NCBI GenBank assembly: GCA_902796985.1
Contig: CADBRC010000325.1
Span: forward strand, 1-15,423
Origin: an uncultured Spirochaetaceae bacterium
GTDB lineage: Bacteria; Spirochaetota; Spirochaetia; Treponematales; Treponemataceae
DNA length: 15,423 nt
Reading direction: 5' to 3'
Below are positions 5,148-11,938 of the stretch, piece by piece. The notes below the pieces were generated by a model that did no database searches, was not told the DNA's origin, and saw only the letters and a program-made list of their open reading frames with translations. Position 1 is the stretch's first letter, and every line of letters starts with the position of its first letter. A program made the position numbers and the translations under genes.

Positions 5148-7490
5148 CTACTCCGATACTATCAGAGAGCTGCCCTGATACTTGGGCAGAAACTTCTTGA
5201 CCGCTCCGGTCTGGAATTTGACGCTGATGACGTACTCGCCCTCGTCGGAGAAACCACCCTTAATGATGTGGCCGTAGCCCCAGTCATCGTGGTAAACCTC
5301 CGCCCCGGTGCGGTAGGTCCGTGCGATGGGGTCGCCCGCCCTGTCGGAGTCAAAGGAGAAGGAGGCGGGATTGTTCCCCAGCACGCGGACATTCCCCTCC
5401 CCCAGTTCGGACAGGAAGAGGCTGGGACCGGTGTAGCGGGTACTTCCGTACAGGCGGCGCATCTGGCAGGAAGTAAAATAGAGCTCGTCCCTGGCGCGGG
5501 TTATGCCCACGTAGAAAAGCCGCCGCTCTTCTTCCAGATCATCCCCGCTCTTGTCTTCTCGGGGAAAGACTCCCGCTTCCATCCCTGTTATGATGACGCG
5601 CGGAAACTCCAGCCCCTTTGTGTTGTGCAGGGTTATCAGCGTAACGCGGTCATCGCTACCGCCTTCGTCTCCACCTTCGCTCGCAAGCGACCGGTCCAGC
5701 TGAATGCTGTCCAAGTATGCAGTCAGTCCGTCAACCGTACAGGGGTATAGAAGTGCGCTGTTGACCAGCTCGTCCAGGTTTTCGCCCTTCTGTGTCTCCG
5801 CTATGTCATCCTGCTCGTGGTAGTAGTCCCTCAGCCCGGATTTCTCTATGACTGCCTCTATAAATGAAGAAAGCTTGTCTTCGGGTTTGGATGTTCCTCC
5901 CGCGTCAGGCTGTTTGAGCATCGCCTCAAATTCCTTGACGAGGGCACAGAAGATGTCCGCCCCCTCACGCGCCTTCTTGCCGAGCTTGAGCCCCGGCATG
6001 ACGGAAGTTATCGTCCGCTCCTCCGCCGGTTCAGCGGCAGCAGCCCCAAGAGCAGCAGCCCCAAGAGCAGCTCCCGCTCCAAGAGCAGCCCCCTCCCCGG
6101 AATCCAGAAGGAGCGGCCCGCCGTCGGCTTCCTGCCCCACCCCCGCCCCGGCAGTCCCGGCAGTCACCCCGGACGCAAGAAATGTCTCGACAATCTTGTC
6201 CTGGGTCGTCCCGCCTATTCCCCGGGCAGGTTTGTTGACAATGCGGCGGAAAGAGACTTCATCCTTCTGGTTGGCGACGAACGAAATCCAGGCAAGCGCG
6301 TCCTTTATCTCCTCCCGCTCGTAGAACTTGAGCGATCCGACGATGCTGTAGGGAATCTTGGCATGAAGGAACTCGGTTTCAAAGCCGAGCGACTGGGCGT
6401 TCATGCGGTACAATATTGCCCAGGAAGAATAGGGAACCCCCTTACTGTGTGCCTGCTTGATTATCTGAGCGCAGAACTGCGGCTCATCGTCCTGATTCGG
6501 CAGGAATACAAGGGTCGGCTTCTTGCCCTTGCCCCGGGCGGAAACCAGGGTCTTGCCGAGCCTGTCCTCGTTATTTTTGACCACCGCGTCCGCGCAGGAG
6601 AGAATCTCACTCGTAGACCGGTAGTTGGTCTGGAGCCGTATCAATGTCGTTCCGGGGAACTGCTGCTGGAAGCTCAGGATGTTCTGAACGTCCGCCCCGC
6701 GGAACTTATAAATGCTCTGGTCATCGTCACCGACGACGCTCACGTAGGTCGGTGCCCCCTCCCCCACTCCGGAAAGCTGCTGCAGGAGCAGGAACTGGGC
6801 GGTATTGGAGTCCTGATACTCGTCCACGAGGATGACCCGGTAACGGAGGGCAACATCACGGCGGGCAGAGGCATTGTCCCGCAGCACCTGGTAGGGCAGC
6901 ATGATGAGGTCGCCGAAGTCCACGTTCCCCGTCTCGCGGAGCCTCTTCTGGTAGGCATCATATATGGAAGGAAACTTGGGATCCTCGCTGACCGTATACA
7001 GGGAATCGCTGTCCGGAGTCAGGCAGAAATCTTTGGCGAGGGAAATTTTCTTTGCGGCGACTTTGGCCTGCTGCTTGGTAAGGTCGGGGACCGCTTTCTG
7101 CACAAGGGTCGTCATGTCATCGTCATCGTAGACCGTGAAGTTCTTGTCCACCCCCGCCTCAAATGCGTGGGTACGCAGGAAGTATGCCCCCCAGGAATGG
7201 AAGGTACGGATCTGGGCATACTGGGAACGGGGTTCCAAAGCGGTCGCGCGCTCGCGCATTTCGTTTGCAGCCTTCTTGGTAAAAGTGACGGCGAGAATCG
7301 AATAGGGATCCACGTGCCGCTCGGCAATCAGCCAGGCAATTTTGGTCGTGATGACCCTCGTCTTGCCCGAACCCGCCCCGGCAAGGATAAGGAGCGGAGA
7401 CCCCTCGTGCACCACCGCCGCCCGCTGCTCCTCGTTGAGCGTGTCCAGGTATGCGGGGCCGCCCCCCTGTCCGTCCTGTCCGCCTTCCAT
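5148..7490 (-). CDS. pcrA: UvrD/Rep/PcrA-type superfamily 1 DNA helicase
   Basis: This protein of about 780 residues carries the full set of SF1A helicase motifs in order: Q-motif LNEEQRAAV, Walker A AGAGSGKT (37-44), Ia TFTKKAANEM, II LVDEYQDSN, III GDDDQSIYKFRGAD, IV QTNYRST, V TLHNTKGLEFPRV and VI FYVGITRARDELYF. The C-terminal 50 residues (YHDDWGYGHII, then VKFQTGAVKKFLPKY) match the Tudor-like tail of PcrA/UvrD that contacts RNA polymerase. It should unwind DNA 3' to 5' in repair and in clearing replication blocks. I start it at 7490, where the ATG overlaps the rimO stop as TGATG and has GGGAGAGAG at 7-base spacing; the ATG at 7508 lacks such support. An Ala/Gly-rich insert of about 50 residues (about 441-491) is unusual. 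The name uvrD would be equally defensible. Confidence 0.93.
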   Translation of the reverse strand: MEGGQDGQGGGPAYLDTLNEEQRAAVVHEGSPLLILAGAGSGKTRVITTKIAWLIAERHVDPYSILAVTFTKKAANEMRERATALEPRSQYAQIRTFHSWGAYFLRTHAFEAGVDKNFTVYDDDDMTTLVQKAVPDLTKQQAKVAAKKISLAKDFCLTPDSDSLYTVSEDPKFPSIYDAYQKRLRETGNVDFGDLIMLPYQVLRDNASARRDVALRYRVILVDEYQDSNTAQFLLLQQLSGVGEGAPTYVSVVGDDDQSIYKFRGADVQNILSFQQQFPGTTLIRLQTNYRSTSEILSCADAVVKNNEDRLGKTLVSARGKGKKPTLVFLPNQDDEPQFCAQIIKQAHSKGVPYSSWAILYRMNAQSLGFETEFLHAKIPYSIVGSLKFYEREEIKDALAWISFVANQKDEVSFRRIVNKPARGIGGTTQDKIVETFLASGVTAGTAGAGVGQEADGGPLLLDSGEGAALGAGAALGAAALGAAAAEPAEERTITSVMPGLKLGKKAREGADIFCALVKEFEAMLKQPDAGGTSKPEDKLSSFIEAVIEKSGLRDYYHEQDDIAETQKGENLDELVNSALLYPCTVDGLTAYLDSIQLDRSLASEGGDEGGSDDRVTLITLHNTKGLEFPRVIITGMEAGVFPREDKSGDDLEEERRLFYVGITRARDELYFTSCQMRRLYGSTRYTGPSLFLSELGEGNVRVLGNNPASFSFDSDRAGDPIARTYRTGAEVYHDDWGYGHIIKGGFSDEGEYVISVKFQTGAVKKFLPKYQGSSLIVSE
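6037..6092. repeat. 15-base tandem repeat encoding an Ala/Gly-rich helicase insert
   Basis: Two exact copies of GCAGCAGCCCCAAGA (6037-6051 and 6052-6066) are followed by an 18-base degenerate copy (6067-6084) and the beginning of a fourth. On the - strand they encode repeated A-A-L-G units in the helicase. All units are multiples of three, so copy-number change would lengthen or shorten the protein without breaking the frame. The wider low-complexity stretch runs from about 6020 to 6170. Confidence 0.8.
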
Positions 7491-8875
7491 CAGATGTCTC
7501 TCTCCCATTCCGCGCTTATGTCGAATTCCGACGAAGCAGCCGCACGCACCCTGACCACGGCGCCGGGAACAACCTGACGGACAGCTTCTTCATCATCCAG
7601 GTCGTATGAGATGACGACGCTGCCGTCGACGTCCGGTGCCTGAAACCAGGCCCTGCCTATCGCAAGCCCCTCATCCGTGCTGTCCTTGTTCTCGATTATC
7701 TCCTCGATAAGGACATCGTAGACCTTGCCGACCCGGGCCTTAAGCCGCTCCTGCGTGATGGCCGCCTGTATCTCTCCGAGCGCGGCCGCCCGCGCTTCAG
7801 CCTTCTTGTGAGGGACCTTGCCCTTCATCTTCGCCGCCGGAGTTCCCTCCTCCGTGCTGTAGGCAAAACAGCCCGACCAGTCGCTCTGTATCGCCTTCAG
7901 GAAAGCGCGCGTGTTCTCCGCCGCCTCTTCGCTTTCGCCGGGGAAGCCCGTCAGGAAGGTCGTGCGGATGGCACTCTCCGGAAAGCGGGTGCGGATTGTC
8001 TTTATCAAGCTGATGTAGGACTCTGCCGTGCCGTGCCGGTTCATCGCCCTGATGATGCCGTCATCGCCGGACTGGAAAGGAATGTCAAAGTACGGAAGGA
8101 AGCGGGCATCTTTTTCCATCAGGTCAAGGATGTCCGTGTTGAAGTGGTCGGGGTGGATGTAGAGGAGGCGGACCCAGAACTGCCCCGGAATAGCGGAGAG
8201 TGCCTCCATCAGCTCGCGGAGATGGGAACGGCCGCTTTCGGTAAAGCCGTCGTCCTTGCCGCAGCCGTATGCTGCAAGATCCTGCCCGATGAGGTTGATT
8301 TCCTTCACGCCCCGGCCGACGAGCGAACGGACTTCGTCCACAACCTCGCTGACAGGACGGGAGCGCAGGTCTCCCCGGATAATCGGGATGGCACAGAAGG
8401 TGCAGTGGTTGTCGCAGCCCTCGGTTATCTTGACGTACGCGCTGCCCTTGAACGAAAGGAGGCTGCCGCGGTCACCTCCGCACACGCCCTTCTGGGGAGC
8501 CTTTAAGACGGGCCGGTCCCCGGCAAAGAGGGAGTCCACCGCACTGTCGATGAGGGAAAGGTCGCCGTTTCCCAGAATGCCGTCCGCCTCCTCCAGCTCG
8601 GTCTTGAACACGTCGGCATAGCGCTCGGCGAGGCATCCCGCCAAAAGAATCTTGGCAGCAGGATAGGATGCCCGTGCATCCATTACGGAGTCAAGGCTCT
8701 CTTTCTTCGCGCTCTCGATGAAACCGCAGGAGTTGACGATGATGAGGTCGGCCCCGGCAGGGTCGTCCACGCGGACAAGGCCCTTCGCCTCCAGGCGGGC
8801 TATCAGCAGCTCGCCGTCCACCTGGTTCTTGGCACAGCCGTGCTGGTCCAGGAAGAAAGTTCGTCCCATAGGCAT
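7490..8875 (-). CDS. rimO: Ribosomal protein S12 methylthiotransferase RimO
   Basis: This 461-residue radical-SAM enzyme should add a methylthio group to a conserved aspartate of ribosomal protein S12 (uS12). The N-terminal domain supplies three iron-sulfur cysteines, Cys14 (HGCAKN), Cys50 (NSCGF) and Cys81 (AGCL). The radical-SAM motif CDNHCTFC gives Cys154, Cys158 and Cys161. The C-terminal TRAM region contains QAPDVDG, which together with the xGCxKNxVD pattern points to RimO rather than the tRNA enzyme MiaB. Length is normal. ATGs at 8875 and 8869 are both possible; neither has a clear ribosome-binding site, and the gene lies 13 bases after its upstream neighbour, so translation may depend on ribosomes leaving that gene. 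Its stop overlaps the helicase start (TGATG). Confidence 0.95.
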   Translation of the reverse strand: MPMGRTFFLDQHGCAKNQVDGELLIARLEAKGLVRVDDPAGADLIIVNSCGFIESAKKESLDSVMDARASYPAAKILLAGCLAERYADVFKTELEEADGILGNGDLSLIDSAVDSLFAGDRPVLKAPQKGVCGGDRGSLLSFKGSAYVKITEGCDNHCTFCAIPIIRGDLRSRPVSEVVDEVRSLVGRGVKEINLIGQDLAAYGCGKDDGFTESGRSHLRELMEALSAIPGQFWVRLLYIHPDHFNTDILDLMEKDARFLPYFDIPFQSGDDGIIRAMNRHGTAESYISLIKTIRTRFPESAIRTTFLTGFPGESEEAAENTRAFLKAIQSDWSGCFAYSTEEGTPAAKMKGKVPHKKAEARAAALGEIQAAITQERLKARVGKVYDVLIEEIIENKDSTDEGLAIGRAWFQAPDVDGSVVISYDLDDEEAVRQVVPGAVVRVRAAASSEFDISAEWERDI

Positions 8876-8888
8876 ATTTTACAGAAAG

Positions 8889-9989
8889 CTAGTTGACGTT
8901 CTCAACGACGATGCTGTACATCCCGCTGGAATCCTTGACCCACTTGATGTCCTCGACGACGACCTCGCCCGCCTTTCCGATTTCAAAGTCGTATGTCGCA
9001 AGCCCTGCTATCAGCTGGATTTTGAGCGCGTTGATGTTGCTCGCCCAGATGCGGAGGCCGTTGTTGCTCGTCACGTTGATGACCTCGCCCGACTGGTAGT
9101 AGTTCTCCACGACCTCCTTCCTGTCGGACTTGTAGCGGAAGACGCAGGAGCCGCGGAAGGAAATGTTCGCCGTGAAGGGATAAGCGCGGTTGTCCGTGTG
9201 GATGGTCTGCTGCCCGCTTCCGCTCGCCTGTTCAATCTCGCTGCGCGAGGTGGCGTCGCTGTCGAGGATGCCGATGTACTGCTGGGATTCCCTGTCCTTG
9301 AGCAGCATGCGGACCTCCGCACCCCTGCTGCCGTCCCGCATGTCCACGTCGCTGACGTAGAGGATGATGTCGGTGATGTTGTCCCCGGTCAGGTCGATGT
9401 CCCGTTCTTCGCTCAGATCGACGACCTGCTCGCCGGAAGGAGTCAGGACAGAGAAGTAACCCTGGGTGTTGGAAACAGTCAGGACAATGTTGCCCCCGTT
9501 CTCCGTCGGAAGCAGGATCTGGTCGCCCACGTAGAGGCGGGCGTTCTGCGTCGTCCCGTCAAAGCTGTACTGGTGAATCTTCTTGTTCTCGGCGACCGCC
9601 CGCGCGGCTATCTCCTTCTTCTCGGGAATCTTGAAGACGTAGAAATAGAGGAAGAAGCCCGTTCCTCCCAGCACAAGCAGGACAATCCCGACGATGAGGG
9701 GAACGAGGAACTTGGGCCGCTCCTTTTCCAGCAGGGCCCTGGGGGTCGGGGACTCCTGGAGCTTCATCGCGTGGTAAAGTTTCAGCAGCTCCTTGGTGTC
9801 CGTGCCCAGGTAGTCCGAATAGTTCTGCAGGAAGCCAGTCAGGTAAGCCTCCCCGTGGAAGCCCGCCTGATCGTCGTTCTCAAGCGCAATGATGTACTGC
9901 TTGGTTATCGCCGTCTCGGCAGCAACCCGCTCTATGCTCAGGCCCTGTGCCTCACGGGCCTCACGTAAAATCGAACCGTAGCTCTCCAT
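8889..9989 (-). CDS. RodZ-like membrane-anchored helix-turn-helix protein
   Basis: This 366-residue protein has an N-terminal Cro/RodZ-type helix-turn-helix domain (about residues 1-75: GSILREAREAQGLS, then YLTGFLQNYSDYLG), a charged linker, one membrane helix (about 94-119) and a long extracytoplasmic part. The last 65 residues resemble the beta-rich C-terminal domain common in RodZ homologues (DUF4115-like). RodZ links MreB filaments to the membrane to control rod or helical shape, and its HTH is a protein-binding rather than DNA-binding module. A similar role is likely here but not shown. The gene starts 8 bases after the lolA-like stop, with GGAGTAGGG as ribosome-binding site, and sits in an operon with rimO and pcrA. 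The region between the membrane helix and the terminal domain (about 140-290) matches nothing I know. Confidence 0.8.
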   Translation of the reverse strand: MESYGSILREAREAQGLSIERVAAETAITKQYIIALENDDQAGFHGEAYLTGFLQNYSDYLGTDTKELLKLYHAMKLQESPTPRALLEKERPKFLVPLIVGIVLLVLGGTGFFLYFYVFKIPEKKEIAARAVAENKKIHQYSFDGTTQNARLYVGDQILLPTENGGNIVLTVSNTQGYFSVLTPSGEQVVDLSEERDIDLTGDNITDIILYVSDVDMRDGSRGAEVRMLLKDRESQQYIGILDSDATSRSEIEQASGSGQQTIHTDNRAYPFTANISFRGSCVFRYKSDRKEVVENYYQSGEVINVTSNNGLRIWASNINALKIQLIAGLATYDFEIGKAGEVVVEDIKWVKDSSGMYSIVVENVN

Positions 9990-9997
9990 GGCAAGCC

Positions 9998-10663
9998 CTA
10001 CTCCGAGAAAAGAAAGTTGTTGTAGTTGTTCGCCGAGGACGGCGGATCATAGATGAACCTCTGGTCGCTCATCCCGGTGTTCAGGTTATAGCCGGAGAAA
10101 TAGAACACGTAGTCAAGGTTCGCGGGAGTGGTCGCAACAATCCTCCTGATGAGGAGGGTCTCAGGATCAACGGAAAGCAGCATTTTGGAAAAAGCCTCGC
10201 TCGCCGAGCGGCGGCGCAGGATCAGGTTGACGACCATCTCGGAGCTGCCCTCCTCAAGGGGAACCGGGGTCTGGCCGCTCTCGTAGGCAACCGTATAGTA
10301 ACGCCTCATCAGGGACAGGCCCTCGGGCGTCGCAGCCGCAGCCCCGGAACCGCTGACCGTCTGCTGAAGTATCGCAGAGGAGCCGGGCAGGTAGATGACC
10401 AGCGTCTCGCCGTTGAACAGTATCGTCTGTCCGTTGGGCTGGGAGAAGTCAATCCTGAGCATCTCCGGCCGCTTGAAGGAGGCCTTGCCCTTCATCACGC
10501 CGCCGTTGCCGACGATAATCTGAGTGTCGGCCTCGTAATCCTGTATCTTGCCGTAATGGTCGCTTACGTTTTTAAAAAATTCGCTCGCCGTGAGGATGGA
10601 TTGAGAAAAGGCGGGGACAAAGAAAAACACCGCCAGCAAAAGCACAGAAAAAGCTTTTTTCAT
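9998..10663 (-). CDS. LolA-family outer-membrane lipoprotein carrier
   Basis: This 221-residue exported protein has a classical signal peptide (MKKAFSVLLLAVFFFVPAFS, cleavage expected after Ser20). The mature part has the LolA pattern: an early F-x-x-V-S-x-x-Y-x-x-I-x-D-Y-x-A segment, a beta-strand KGKASFKRPEMLRIDFSQP (about 58-76), then TILFNGETLVIYLPG. LolA chaperones lipoproteins through the periplasm to the outer membrane by holding their acyl chains in a hydrophobic half-barrel. In spirochetes, which carry abundant lipoproteins, the role is plausible. A short Gly/Ala-rich loop (GSGAAAATPEG) interrupts the fold near residue 105. It is first in a four-gene operon. Its promoter predicts an mRNA beginning within about two bases of the ATG, and no ribosome-binding site precedes the start. 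The family call is fairly sure; a partner acceptor (LolB) is not in the window. Confidence 0.85.
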   Translation of the reverse strand: MKKAFSVLLLAVFFFVPAFSQSILTASEFFKNVSDHYGKIQDYEADTQIIVGNGGVMKGKASFKRPEMLRIDFSQPNGQTILFNGETLVIYLPGSSAILQQTVSGSGAAAATPEGLSLMRRYYTVAYESGQTPVPLEEGSSEMVVNLILRRRSASEAFSKMLLSVDPETLLIRRIVATTPANLDYVFYFSGYNLNTGMSDQRFIYDPPSSANNYNNFLFSE

Positions 10664-10671
10664 AACGTGAT

Positions 10672-10700
10672 ATAATAGAAGAAAAAGCCCGCCTCGTCAA
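10672..10700 (-). promoter_or_regulatory. Promoter of the lolA-rodZ-rimO-pcrA operon, predicted leaderless
   Basis: On the - strand TTGACG (10700-10695), a 17-base spacer and TATTAT (10677-10672) form a strong sigma70-type promoter. Only eight bases (ATCACGTT) separate the -10 box from the ATG at 10663. Transcription should therefore begin within about two bases of the start codon, and no Shine-Dalgarno sequence is present. The signal peptide at the N-terminus makes the ATG choice secure. Confidence 0.7.
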
Positions 10701-10722
10701 TACTTTGGCAGCCCGGCTTACA

Positions 10723-10752
10723 TTGACAGCCCGGCGCGTTTCCCTTTATACT
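10723..10752 (+). promoter_or_regulatory. Promoter of the glycosyltransferase operon, predicted leaderless
   Basis: TTGACA (10723-10728) and TATACT (10747-10752) are separated by 18 bases. Seven bases (TTCCGTT) separate the -10 box from the ATG at 10760, so transcription should begin at the A of the start codon or one base before. No ribosome-binding site is present and no alternative in-frame start lies upstream. It stands back to back with the lolA promoter; the two -35 boxes are 22 bases apart. Confidence 0.7.
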
Positions 10753-10759
10753 TTCCGTT

Positions 10760-11938
10760 ATGTCAGGCGAGGATGTCGGCAGGCGGTTCCTGCTGGTCTA
10801 TTTGAATACGGGAAACGGTCACAGGGCACAGGCAAAGGTACTTCAGGAAGCCTTCTACGACTATGCCCCGGAATGCAAAGTAGAGCTTCTCTGCGGATTC
10901 GACCAGAAGAACCGGGGAGGACACATCCTGCTTGAGGACGGCTACGGCATCGCCTGCAACTACCTCCACGGAGTCTGGCCGCTCGTCTATGACCTGGGAG
11001 AGTTCCGTTTCTTCCAGACAATCGTCCGCCATGCGATACGGCTGCACACGCAGTCCTACCTCCGGAAAGAGATTGAGAAGCGGCAGATAACCGATGTGGT
11101 GAGCTTCCATTTCGCGCTGACCCCCGTCCTGCACGACGCCATACTGACGGTACAGAAGCGGACCGGCAGGAACATCCGCCTGTCAGTCATCACGACCGAC
11201 CCCTTCACCGGGCCGTCCGCCTGGTTCTTCCGCAAGAACCAGGACTACCTGGTCGCATCCCCCCAGTTCCGCGACTTCGCGATCCGGAGCGGGGTTGCCC
11301 CCTCCCGCGTCCACATCGTCCCCTTCCTGCTCAACAAGAAATTCGCCCGCCCCGTAACCCGGGAAGAAATCCGCTTTCTCCGGGACAAGTACGGCTACCC
11401 CCAGGACAAGCGCGTTGTCCTGCTGGCAGGCGGAGGCGAAGGGCTTCCGGGCGCGCTCAAACTCGTCAACCAGTGCGTCCTGCACAAGGCCCCCTTCAGC
11501 GTCGCCGTCGTCTGCGGGCGCAACAAGGGCCTGTACCGCTCGCTGGAGCTTATCAAAAAGGTCGCCCCCTGGCTGGACCTGCACATATACGGCTTCGTCG
11601 ACTACATGGACAGCCTGGTCAAACTGTCCGACCTCATCGTATCCAAGGCAGGTACCTCGACGATAATGGAGATAGCCTCCCAGCAGAAGCCCGTCATCAT
11701 CAGCAATTACATCTACGGGCAGGAAAAGGGCAACCTGGAGTTCGTCAAGAAAAACGGCATAGGCTGCTTCATCCGTCACTCCGCCGAGATCTACGCCAAA
11801 ATAAACAGCATCTTCGCAAGCGAAGAATCCTACGAAAAGGCAGCAGCAGCCTGCAAGGGGCTTGTGATAGACACAGACGTCGAAAAAATAGTAAGATACC
11901 TTCTGGGGAACAGACAGGGAGAACTAGCAAAGAAATGA
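10760..11938 (+). CDS. Family 28-like glycosyltransferase (MGDG synthase / diacylglycerol glucosyltransferase type)
   Basis: This 392-residue protein shows the two-domain GT-B layout of the MurG/MGDG-synthase group. Near the N-terminus, YLNTGNGHRAQAKVLQEAF (14-32) is the acceptor-side glycine-rich loop typical of diacylglycerol glycosyltransferases (G-x-G-H-x-x-A). The C-terminal half contains LAGGGEGLPGAL, the VVCGRN strand and SKAGTSTIMEIASQQKPVI (295-313), the nucleotide-sugar binding segment. No signal peptide is seen, so it should act at the inner face of the membrane, transferring a sugar from a nucleotide donor to diacylglycerol or a similar lipid. The exact sugar and acceptor are not readable from sequence; a MurG-like role in peptidoglycan is less likely given the N-terminal motif. 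Its stop overlaps the ATG of a beta-barrel gene (ATGA), implying linked expression. Confidence 0.85.
   Translation: MSGEDVGRRFLLVYLNTGNGHRAQAKVLQEAFYDYAPECKVELLCGFDQKNRGGHILLEDGYGIACNYLHGVWPLVYDLGEFRFFQTIVRHAIRLHTQSYLRKEIEKRQITDVVSFHFALTPVLHDAILTVQKRTGRNIRLSVITTDPFTGPSAWFFRKNQDYLVASPQFRDFAIRSGVAPSRVHIVPFLLNKKFARPVTREEIRFLRDKYGYPQDKRVVLLAGGGEGLPGALKLVNQCVLHKAPFSVAVVCGRNKGLYRSLELIKKVAPWLDLHIYGFVDYMDSLVKLSDLIVSKAGTSTIMEIASQQKPVIISNYIYGQEKGNLEFVKKNGIGCFIRHSAEIYAKINSIFASEESYEKAAAACKGLVIDTDVEKIVRYLLGNRQGELAKK

Noticed and set aside
5611..5619. GGAAACTCC in the helicase gene, resembling one arm of the ABC-gene hairpin
   Set aside because: It encodes the conserved helicase motif V (LEFP) and has no matching partner arm, so the likeness is chance.
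7491..7508. Earlier ATG (7508) for the helicase
   Set aside because: The ATG at 7490 has a well-spaced GGGAGAGAG and overlaps the rimO stop as TGATG; the extra six residues are not part of the helicase fold.
6363..7577. 404-codon open frame on the + strand opposite the helicase gene
   Set aside because: It is the mirror of a helicase gene with all conserved motifs on the - strand; long antisense frames are expected at this GC content, and its translation shows no recognisable domain.
8718..9968. 416-codon open frame on the + strand opposite rimO and the rodZ-like gene
   Set aside because: It spans two well-supported - strand genes, and its translation is low-complexity and Val/Leu/Asp-rich, without known motifs.
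10142..10157. CCTCCT-GATG-AGGAGG palindrome in the lolA-like gene
   Set aside because: It lies in normal coding sequence (LLIRRI), has no T-run or regulatory context and is short enough to be chance.
11814..11827. CTTCGC-AA-GCGAAG short hairpin in the glycosyltransferase gene, similar to the second ABC-gene hairpin
   Set aside because: The stem is 6 bp, it lies in ordinary coding sequence with no insertion relative to the family, and no companion hairpin is adjacent.
11473..11934. Upstream extension of the beta-barrel reading frame
   Set aside because: This stretch codes for the conserved C-terminal half of the glycosyltransferase in another frame; the barrel's signal peptide starts at 11935.
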